From positions 1 through 7,555 of the forward strand of contig CATYEP010000085.1 in NCBI GenBank assembly GCA_958405585.1: DNA of 7,555 nt, given 5' to 3'. The first letter of the stretch is position 1. Every line of letters starts with the position of its first letter. This document shows, one piece after another, positions 1 to 5,527 of the stretch. Made by a program: the position numbers and the translations under genes. Below the pieces are notes generated by a model, which worked only from the letters and a program-made list of their open reading frames with translations, ran no database searches and had not been told where the DNA came from. Source of the DNA: an uncultured Eubacteriales bacterium. GTDB lineage: Bacteria; Bacillota; Clostridia; Christensenellales; Borkfalkiaceae.

Positions 1-30
1 AAACGGAAATAACTTCGTAAAATACAAACA

Positions 31-60
31 TTATAAAAGCGGGCGGCATTGCCGTCCGCT
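31..60 (-). terminator. Probable intrinsic terminator closing the ICE-derived transcript
   Basis: Read on the minus strand, AGCGGACGGC and GCCGCCCGCT form a 10-base stem with one A-C mismatch and an AAT loop, followed immediately by TTTTATAATG. This is a GC-rich stem with a short T-rich tail in the right orientation to stop leftward transcription from the VirB4, CD1108-like and DUF6103-like genes. The T-tract is interrupted, so efficiency is uncertain. Confidence 0.6.
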
Positions 61-67
61 GTGAGCC

Positions 68-96
68 GAGTCGAGGGCCGTATACGGCACCGACTC
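68..96. repeat. 29-base imperfect palindrome with a perfect GCCGTATACGGC core
   Basis: The outer arms GAGTCG (68-73) and CGACTC (91-96) are perfect inverted repeats. They enclose the perfect 12-base palindrome GCCGTATACGGC (77-88), with three unpaired bases on the left (AGG) and two on the right (AC). It lies 7 bases from the terminator hairpin at 38-60. It lacks a T-tract on either strand, so it is more likely an mRNA-stabilising hairpin or a protein-binding dyad than a second terminator. The function is unknown. Confidence 0.55.
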
Positions 97-269
97 TTTC
101 TCCTGCTTCAAAATCGACCCAACGTATCGCTGTTTTTATTGCGATGAACTCTCTTGCTAACTCCCCGAATTTTGCCCGTTCCTGCTCCTGCGGGTGTTTC
201 CCCGTCCTCAGCCCGAACCTTGCCACACGCCGCCAAACAGCCGCTCAAACCGCGCAGATGGCGTAGGCT

Positions 270-542
270 TTACACCTTTCCCATACTCGCCTCTGCAGCT
301 TTTGCGCCCACTGCAGAAAGAGGAATAGATTTTGCCTTTTTGGGTTTTACGGGCTGCGCGTTTCCTGCTCCCGACTTCATGTCCAGGAACTCACGCACCC
401 CGGCAGGAACAGTTTTCAGATACAGCGTCTCCAATGCCTTTTCCAATTCGTCCTCCGCCGTTCGCTTGCTTTGCTCCAGATACATTTTCAATGCCGACAG
501 TTTTTCTTCGTCAAACGAAATCGTGATCGTTGTTTTTTTCAT
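270..542 (-). CDS. DUF6103-like small ICE protein
   Basis: This is a 90-residue basic protein that I recognise as resembling the DUF6103 family, small proteins of unknown function found in conjugative elements of Firmicutes. Family-like features are the opening MKKTTITISFDEEKL, the acidic/hydrophobic helix at about residues 13-42, and the KTVPAGVREFLD segment at about 43-54. The tail (55-90) is rich in K, A and P and looks disordered. The opening strand followed by helices is reminiscent of ribbon-helix-helix DNA-binding proteins, but that is inference. The ATG at 542 has a strong site, GAGGAGG, six bases upstream, located inside the 3' end of the preceding gene, which it overlaps by 32 bases. 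Expression is therefore probably coupled to the conjugation genes upstream. Confidence 0.75.
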   Translation of the reverse strand: MKKTTITISFDEEKLSALKMYLEQSKRTAEDELEKALETLYLKTVPAGVREFLDMKSGAGNAQPVKPKKAKSIPLSAVGAKAAEASMGKV

Positions 543-1017
543 TCTTTTCCTCCTCTTTTTGAATCTCGTTTACAAGATCCCGAAACTCCTCAGGTAAAAT
601 ATTTGTGCCGAACTCTGCATTGACCGCCGCGATCAATTCTTCGTCCGTTTGTTCTGTTTCAAAACATCCCGCCAGTCTTTCTGTAAAATTTTCTTCTTCC
701 GCAAACTGAAACAGACAAAAAGAAAAGAGCACCATCGCCTCCTCGATGCGCTCCTCGCCAAGCCCTTTCTCAAGCATTTTCTCTTCGATACGTTCCATTG
801 TTTCTTCTACCTGTAAAACCTCTTCCTGCGGGATCTCTATCTTTCCCGTGTCGATCCCCGCGCCGCCGGAAAAGATGCCAAGCACAGCCGCCATCGGCAT
901 ACAGATAATGACCACAAGGCCGAGCGCAATGCATCCGACAGTTTTAAGAACCTTCCTGTTGAAGCCGACGGCGATCGCCGCTTTTTTGAGAATTGCCGCA
1001 ATCGGGAATGCCATCAT
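511..1017 (-). CDS. Short membrane protein resembling the N-terminus of a CD1108-type lysozyme-like conjugation protein; probably truncated
   Basis: The product is a 168-residue single-pass membrane protein. Residues 1-24 are basic/hydrophobic (MMAFPIAAILKKAAIAVGFN), residues about 25-50 form one transmembrane segment ending in GIFSGG, and 60-145 form an acidic helical region ending in a VNAEFGTNI-LPEEF motif. In clostridial ICEs, the gene directly after the CD1110-type VirB4 normally encodes a lysozyme-family protein that starts this way and then continues into a peptidoglycan hydrolase domain, which would open the cell wall for the mating channel. Here that catalytic domain is missing and the frame ends in a charged tail overlapping the next gene. 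The start is firm: ATGA overlap with the virB4 stop at 1014-1017, preceded by GGGAGG. Either it is a natural short variant or, more likely, a deletion product without hydrolase activity. Confidence 0.6.
   Translation of the reverse strand: MMAFPIAAILKKAAIAVGFNRKVLKTVGCIALGLVVIICMPMAAVLGIFSGGAGIDTGKIEIPQEEVLQVEETMERIEEKMLEKGLGEERIEEAMVLFSFCLFQFAEEENFTERLAGCFETEQTDEELIAAVNAEFGTNILPEEFRDLVNEIQKEEEKNEKNNDHDFV
549..556 (-). promoter_or_regulatory. Ribosome binding site of the DUF6103-like gene, inside the upstream coding sequence
   Basis: On the minus strand AGAGGAGG precedes the ATG at 542 by six bases. The same bases encode the Glu/Lys/Asn-rich tail (around KEEEKNEK) of the preceding 168-residue frame. 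That tail therefore looks like incidental read-through of a leader sequence rather than a conserved protein end. Confidence 0.6.
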
Positions 1018-2819
1018 CTGCCTCCCGCCGCGCCGAACAGCGCAGACTTATATGCGGGCGCGATCACGCGCAGGAGATACCGTTCATTCCCGCAGCGGTA
1101 CAGACAGGTCCCGCGTTCGGGATGGCGTATGAGTTCAAACTCCGAAGGCTCCACTTGCAGAGCATCCATATATTCTTTGGGATTTATCTGCCCCGCATTG
1201 AAAAGAAACTGATGCGTGGGGATCGAGAACAGCGGTTTCGTATACTCGCGCACGGACGGCAGCAAAAAATCCTCGATGTTCTGACTTGCCAAAATCACCG
1301 AGGATTCTTTCTTGCGCACTCGTTTCATTGCGTTGCGGATATATTCGATCGCAGTCATATTGGACAGGAACAGATACAGTTCGTCAATGGATGCCGCCGT
1401 ATTTCCTTCGCCGAACAATTGATCTGACATATACGAAAGAATATTGAACAGCATCGCATCTTTCAGACGCTTGTTTGTATCCAGCAGACCCTTTACTCCG
1501 AAGCAAACAAAATCCCCGTCTGCAATATTTGTATGCCCGTTGAAATATTTGCTTTCCGCCCCCACGCACATGGAATGGATGCCCAGGCAAACCTCCTGCA
1601 ATGTCTCTTCCGTGTACAGATGCTTCTGCGCTTTATCGTAGGTTCTGTATTCCTCTTCGCACAGTTTATAAAAGTCTTCCAGGATCGGAAAGGACTTTTC
1701 CCCTACACTGTCCGTGATACCGAACTTTTCATACAGCTTTGCAAGCAGCAATTCAATGGTATCGATCTGCGCGTCGTCGAAATCTTTATACGCGCGGAAG
1801 AAATCTTTTAAGAATGCAATGTGCCGCGCCAGCCTTGTCTGCATTCGGAATGCTCCGGGAGCCGCGGGATCTGTTTCCTCTGCACCGTCCGACCATGTCT
1901 TGGGTTCGAGCGGATTGATGATATACTCTCCCGACAAAAAATCGATATACGTTCCGCCCAAAGCGCGACACAGATCCTCGTATTCGGACTCGGGATCCAG
2001 ACAAATGACTTTCTTCCCCGATTCGCGTACATTCATGAGAATGAGTTTGAGAAGATAACTTTTTCCCTGCCCGCTGTTGCCGAGGATCAGGATATTGCTC
2101 GTCGTTTTGTCCTCTTCCCGCCTGTCAAAATCTACGAGGATGTTTGTGCCGAACTTATCGCGGCCGATATACAGACCGTGCGGATCCGTCTTTCCCGAAA
2201 AACCGAACGGATAAAAATTTGCCGCCGAACTTGCGGGCATCACTCTTTCAAACTGCGTGCCGAACCTGCTTTCGCCTAAGGGCAAAGCTGAGAGAAAACC
2301 TTCTTTTTGCCGGAGTGTCAATCTGTCAACGGAAATCTTGGATCGTGCAAGTTCCATTAAGACTTCCGATTGCAGTTCTTTGAGTGCTTCCATACTCTTG
2401 GCTTTTAGTTCGACGAATACCGAACAATGCAAAAGGCATTCCCGCATTTTTCGCATATTGGCAAGAAGTTCAATGACGTCCTGCAGATTCCCTTCTGCCT
2501 CCACCGTCTCCGTCATGTCCGTACCGCTCGTTTTGAGTTTGTTTTTCCGCATCGCATTCTGAACGATCTTGCGCTGTTCCATAGGCTCGACCAGTCTGTG
2601 ATAAATACGAAGCGTCACTCCGCTCTTATCGGCGATCCTTGAAAAAATTGCCTGTTCATCCGTCGACGGAGGATATTCTCGGATCGCCCAGGCACATCGG
2701 TAACTGTCGCCTACGATATAATGGTCCGCATAAAACCGAATGGTCGACGGCGCAATGCGGTCAAAAAAATCCTTTGTGCGCCGCCGTTCCTGTTTTTCCA
2801 TACTTTTCTTTTTCTGCAC
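1014..2819 (-). CDS. VirB4-like conjugal transfer ATPase, CD1110 family
   Basis: This 601-residue cytoplasmic ATPase powers the type IV secretion channel that moves ICE DNA between cells. Walker A is GNSGQGKS at residues 247-254 (K253), the Walker B region is AASIDELYLFL with D479 and E480, and the downstream ASQN motif (511-514) is the glutamine sensor typical of VirB4/HerA-like ATPases. The preceding VirB4 N-terminal domain (about 15-230) is complete from DFFDRIAPS onward, and the C-terminus reaches the family end at GAAGGR. I place the start at the GTG (2819) because AAAGGAG sits six bases upstream; an ATG at 2801 is possible but has a weaker site. Related proteins that I recall carry a longer Lys-rich N-terminus, so this end may be trimmed. 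The gene is directly preceded by a terminator, with no visible promoter or upstream conjugation gene. The stop overlaps the next ATG (ATGA). Confidence 0.9.
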   Translation of the reverse strand: MQKKKSMEKQERRRTKDFFDRIAPSTIRFYADHYIVGDSYRCAWAIREYPPSTDEQAIFSRIADKSGVTLRIYHRLVEPMEQRKIVQNAMRKNKLKTSGTDMTETVEAEGNLQDVIELLANMRKMRECLLHCSVFVELKAKSMEALKELQSEVLMELARSKISVDRLTLRQKEGFLSALPLGESRFGTQFERVMPASSAANFYPFGFSGKTDPHGLYIGRDKFGTNILVDFDRREEDKTTSNILILGNSGQGKSYLLKLILMNVRESGKKVICLDPESEYEDLCRALGGTYIDFLSGEYIINPLEPKTWSDGAEETDPAAPGAFRMQTRLARHIAFLKDFFRAYKDFDDAQIDTIELLLAKLYEKFGITDSVGEKSFPILEDFYKLCEEEYRTYDKAQKHLYTEETLQEVCLGIHSMCVGAESKYFNGHTNIADGDFVCFGVKGLLDTNKRLKDAMLFNILSYMSDQLFGEGNTAASIDELYLFLSNMTAIEYIRNAMKRVRKKESSVILASQNIEDFLLPSVREYTKPLFSIPTHQFLFNAGQINPKEYMDALQVEPSEFELIRHPERGTCLYRCGNERYLLRVIAPAYKSALFGAAGGR

Positions 2820-2843
2820 CTTTTTCTCCTTTGCTTTTTTGGC

Positions 2844-2881
2844 ATAAAAAATCAGCCGTCCTGCTTTTGCAAAACGGCTGA
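2844..2881 (-). terminator. Intrinsic terminator of the HipA/CoiA-like cassette
   Basis: On the minus strand TCAGCCGT (2881-2874) pairs perfectly with ACGGCTGA (2859-2852) around a 14-base loop, followed by TTTTTTATG. It begins seven bases after the CoiA-like stop codon and is a textbook rho-independent terminator. It lies only 25 bases upstream of the virB4 start, so virB4 would depend on read-through. Confidence 0.85.
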
Positions 2882-2887
2882 ATTCTC

Positions 2888-4045
2888 TCAGATCATTTGT
2901 CTTTTTACTTTATTAAATTTTTCTTGCGGCAGCATCCTCAAAATTTTAGCAAATTGCTCCTCTATGGGCATTTCTTCCAGCGAGGAGAAAACTTGCCATT
3001 CCATTATTTTTTTTGCATAGTTCAATACAATATTTTGCCTGTATTGAGAAAAGTTCCTAAATTTTTCAATTAGTTCCTCAATTTCTTTTAATCGTTTCGC
3101 ATTATATTGTCGAGCCCGTTCATCGGTCGTCAGTCCGTCTTCAAAAACTGTAGATTGGCGGGTTATACCATTTGAACGCGAAATCATAGTACTTGCAGGC
3201 TTTTGTTGCATGTTCCCGTAAGCAAAACCTTTTTCTGCACCACTACTTGATTTGTGAACAGGAATAAGCTTACGCTTTTCCTCCTCTTCAACAAACTGAG
3301 ACTTTTGTTCCAACCATGCGCTATATTTAAGAGAAAAACCAGGTAACGATAGGTGCTTATCTTCCAAGCATACATCTTCAATCTCGCCTTGCATAAAAAA
3401 GATTTGTCCGTATTTCTTATTCAATGCGACAATATATTGCGGAGGATAACTGCGCATATCCATTTTGTATTGGGCTATTTTTCGGGTATTTACATCAATT
3501 ACAAACAACTCATTTTCAGTCGACCTGTTCAATTCGTATCTTTTCAAAAAATAAACAGAATCTTCGCGTATTTTGGGGTTGATCTCATCCACCACAATCC
3601 ATTTACATGATATACCCAAGCCTGTATATTGGCTCTCAAACTCCATTATTTTTGAATATGATACGGTTTTATCTCCAAGTTCAACTGCAATTCTCTTTTC
3701 ACCGTCTTTTAAGATAAGATGGGTATAATGATGCTTTAATATTTTTTTCTCTATTTCTACATCATATCCTTTTTTCTTAAAAGACTCGTAAAGCTGATAC
3801 CGTATCTCACGGAGAATGCTCGGCTGTCGATCGAATTGCGCATAGTCGCAATTCCCGTCATGCAAATGTGCAAAATATGCGCTTTTTTTCTCTCCGTGAC
3901 AATATTTAAGCAACGGACTTTCACATTCCGGATCAGGGCAGATAAGCTCTTTTCCGCTTACCTTTCGAATTTCTGCTTCCTTTTGATAATCACTTGCTAT
4001 ATCTGTAGCACTGATTTCAAGATCGTTCCATTTTGCCCTTTCCAT
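2888..4045 (-). CDS. CoiA-like protein with zinc-finger-like head and possibly inactive nuclease fold
   Basis: The product is 385 residues. Residues 36-66 hold C36-x4-C41, then YFAHLH (H60, H62) and C66, the Cys/His head with a following FAH motif seen in competence CoiA-like proteins. Residues 76-155 follow the CoiA nuclease-like layout: E80 in a long helix, GYDVEIEKKI, then a strand pair, then an SYSKIMEFESQYTGLGISCKWIV segment equivalent to the R-x3-Y-x6-W region. The strand positions where the family usually has R-x-D-V and I-E-x-Q read YTHLIL (H109) and VELG (E122, G124), so the PD-(D/E)xK active site looks incomplete. Residues 250-345 are charged and partly coiled-coil-like, and I recognise no domain there. 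CoiA itself acts on incoming DNA in competence, but that role should not be assumed here. The ATG follows AAGAGGG and lies 16 bases after the HipA-like stop, so the two genes form an operon. Base composition is visibly more AT-rich than virB4. Confidence 0.7.
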   Translation of the reverse strand: MERAKWNDLEISATDIASDYQKEAEIRKVSGKELICPDPECESPLLKYCHGEKKSAYFAHLHDGNCDYAQFDRQPSILREIRYQLYESFKKKGYDVEIEKKILKHHYTHLILKDGEKRIAVELGDKTVSYSKIMEFESQYTGLGISCKWIVVDEINPKIREDSVYFLKRYELNRSTENELFVIDVNTRKIAQYKMDMRSYPPQYIVALNKKYGQIFFMQGEIEDVCLEDKHLSLPGFSLKYSAWLEQKSQFVEEEEKRKLIPVHKSSSGAEKGFAYGNMQQKPASTMISRSNGITRQSTVFEDGLTTDERARQYNAKRLKEIEELIEKFRNFSQYRQNIVLNYAKKIMEWQVFSSLEEMPIEEQFAKILRMLPQEKFNKVKRQMI

Positions 4046-4061
4046 TTTCCCTCTTGTATAT

Positions 4062-5292
4062 CTACATTTTCGGAAGATAATCTTCTGCGATATTTTCCTC
4101 TACGTCGTCTTCCGTGGAATCCTCTTGCGGAGCATGGCTCTCGGCTATCGTTTGCAAACTTTCAATATGCCGTTCGACCATTTGAGCAATCGCTTCTTTT
4201 CTGTTTTCGCTGATGAGTTCCTTTGCCCGCGGATCCGAAAATACTTCCCGAACCATATCACCCGCATCGTACAATTTTGAAAAATCGATCCAATCAAACG
4301 AGGTAACAAGTTTGATTTGCTCGTCGTGCCGTCTTTTGAACGGCTTACTAGCAATATTCTTCTCCGTGTAAATCTGAGAGAGCAAGCTATTGTAGCCGAG
4401 CGAACTTCCGCTGTCATAAATGGGTGCAAAGCCAATCCATTCCAAGGTTTCGGCATTTCGCAACAGCCCGAAATTATTCAGATGCCTGTCCTCGTTGGAA
4501 ATGAGATAATCGAGTACGAGCATCCTATCCAACGCCGGCACGACGTCAGCCGCGCCCAACGACTTGCAGCAGTTCACGAAGTGCTGATATACAGAAGTTA
4601 CTGTTGTCTTTCTTTTGCGTTTGCATGATGCGCCACGCGCTGACAAGTTCCGTATCTCTCGTAACGAAATCTTCGCATACGCTATACGGTTCACCGTCTT
4701 CCCAAATGATGTTATACGAAACGTGATTTATATTGAGCCTGTCCATGATCTTCGATGCAATCACTTCGTTGAACGGTTGCTGCCTTTCGAGATTGCTGCC
4801 GCCCTTGATAAGGCAGCGTTTCCCGTTTATGATTTTCCACCGCTTTTTCAAGTATCCGTCCGAAGTATTGTCCGGCGAACTAAAATCAAAATCTTCGTTC
4901 TTTTTTGGCTTCCCGAACAATACATCTCCCATATCGTCGGAAAAAGAATTATCAAAAAAGTTTATCTTCTCCCAAATCAATTCTGCTCCTGCGGGACATA
5001 TCCAATATTGATCGGAAAGGCTAAGACCAAAGCAACGGACCAGCAATATTTTGGTATCATTCAGATTCAGCGTTTCCAAAGCTTCGCGAACGCCTGAACG
5101 GCTCGCCGGAATAGAACGGTCAGTCCACCATTTATTCAGTTCGCCGCGATCAATGATACCGTTTTTGACGGGAACACCGACAGGTACATGTTCCGCCGAC
5201 ATAACAGCTTCAATTTTACGAATTATTCCCGTTTCATCGTCGAGTTCGAGTTTCGCAACCTCGATTCGTCTATGCATCAGCGTACATTTCAT
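4062..5292 (-). pseudogene. HipA-like kinase-fold protein, broken by a one-base frameshift
   Basis: Two overlapping frames form one HipA-like gene. The N-terminal part reads from the ATG at 5292 (MKCTLMHRRI) and stops at 4546 (248 residues). The C-terminal part continues in the next frame to 4062. Omitting one of the two T bases at 4598-4599 joins them into a 409-residue protein reading ...KKDNSTSVYQHFVNCC..., as I recall for intact relatives. Kinase features in the joined protein are the ATP-site lysine K163 (LIKGG), E176 (PFNEV), the catalytic loop NEDRHLNN with D268 and H270, and the metal-binding D293 in APIYD. HipA-family proteins phosphorylate protein targets, classically as persistence toxins; this subfamily's target is unknown to me. 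As sequenced, the N-lobe and catalytic loop are separated, so kinase activity is unlikely. The start at 5292 is preferred over the ATG at 5298 because AAAAAGGAGGG lies eight bases upstream of it. Confidence 0.85.
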
Positions 5293-5299
5293 CGGCATT

Positions 5300-5310
5300 C
5301 CCTCCTTTTT
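5300..5310 (-). promoter_or_regulatory. Ribosome binding site deciding the HipA-like start
   Basis: AAAAAGGAGGG on the minus strand. Its GGAGG core is two bases from the ATG at 5298, which is too close, and eight bases from the ATG at 5292, which is ideal. The protein therefore most likely begins MKCTLMHRR rather than MPMKCT or further upstream. Confidence 0.7.
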
Positions 5311-5328
5311 ATGAATTGATTTGTCTAC

Positions 5329-5358
5329 AGTATACCATAAAATACCTCCGAAAAGCAA
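5329..5358 (-). promoter_or_regulatory. Probable extended -10 promoter of the HipA/CoiA-like cassette
   Basis: On the minus strand TATACT (5334-5329) matches the -10 consensus at five of six positions and is preceded by TGG, giving an extended -10 element (TGnTATACT). A weak -35 candidate, TTGCTT (5358-5353), lies 18 bases upstream. The ribosome binding site follows about 18 bases downstream of the -10 box, leaving a very short leader. This would drive the HipA-like and CoiA-like genes as one transcript. Confidence 0.6.
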
Positions 5359-5527
5359 TGATTCCTTGAATTTTTTATGATTATATCATTTACTTTCCGC
5401 TCCTTTTCTGTCGAAAAACGGTCGCCATCCCAATAGGATATCTAATTATTACCAGCTGTGTTCCACCAGAGTAATGCAAATACAATAAAATCAGCCTTAT
5501 CCTATTGAGACAAGGCTGATCAATACT
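5359..5527. other. Intergenic stretch between hcp and the HipA/CoiA-like cassette
   Basis: Besides the hcp terminator (5481-5520), this holds a 10-base inverted repeat: CAATAGGATA at 5431-5440 and TATCCTATTG at 5498-5507, the latter inside the terminator loop. I see no gene or RNA gene. It is the left boundary of the chromosomal redox operon and the candidate place to look for an insertion junction. Confidence 0.4.
5481..5520 (-). terminator. Intrinsic terminator after hcp
   Basis: On the minus strand ATCAGCCTT (5520-5512) pairs perfectly over nine bases with AAGGCTGAT (5498-5490) around a 13-base loop, followed by TTTATTGTA. It starts seven bases after the hcp stop codon and ends the cupin-ferredoxin-hcp transcript. 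Confidence 0.85.

Larger units (their letters stand above)
1..269. other. Stretch without a convincing gene, downstream of the ICE block
   Basis: I see no gene I can support here. On the minus strand, after the DUF6103-like stop codon, one frame stays open from about position 216 to the window edge, but it runs straight through two hairpins, has only a GTG start with no good ribosome binding site, and resembles nothing I recognise. The recognisable content is structural: a 29-base imperfect palindrome at 68-96 and a terminator-like hairpin at 31-60. The stretch therefore looks like the trailer of the leftward transcript that carries virB4. Confidence 0.5.

Noticed and set aside
9..21. ATAACTTCGTAAA matches a loxP arm (ATAACTTCGTATA) at 12 of 13 bases.
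   Set aside because: The second inverted arm is absent after the 8-base spacer (the sequence continues ATTATAAAAGCGG), so there is no complete recombination site. A chance half-site match is more likely.
1..216. Open minus-strand frame (around EQERAKFGELAREFIAIKTA) running to the window edge.
   Set aside because: It passes through both hairpins including the terminator, has no good start site, and matches no family I recognise.
154..597. Plus-strand open frames, including ones at 154-597, 746-1132, 1821-2279 and 4615-5097.
   Set aside because: All lie opposite well-supported minus-strand genes, show low-complexity or nonsense composition, and lack ribosome binding sites.
2780..2845. ATG at 2845 on the minus strand starting MPKKQRRKR, a plausible VirB4-like start.
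   Set aside because: It is in a different frame from virB4, its upstream region is the terminator T-tract, and it overlaps the AAAGGAG site that serves the GTG at 2819. At most it could be a relic of a longer N-terminus.
4590..4620. Programmed ribosomal frameshifting as explanation for the split HipA-like gene.
   Set aside because: The sequence around the junction (AAGAAAGACAACAGTAACTT) has no X-XXY-YYZ heptamer or homopolymer run at the shift point, and I see no obvious downstream pseudoknot.
4062..4694. The C-terminal HipA-like frame as a separate gene with its own start at 4694.
   Set aside because: The first 32 residues after that ATG are the wrong-frame reading of the N-terminal coding sequence, no ribosome binding site is present, and the two frames join exactly on removing one base.
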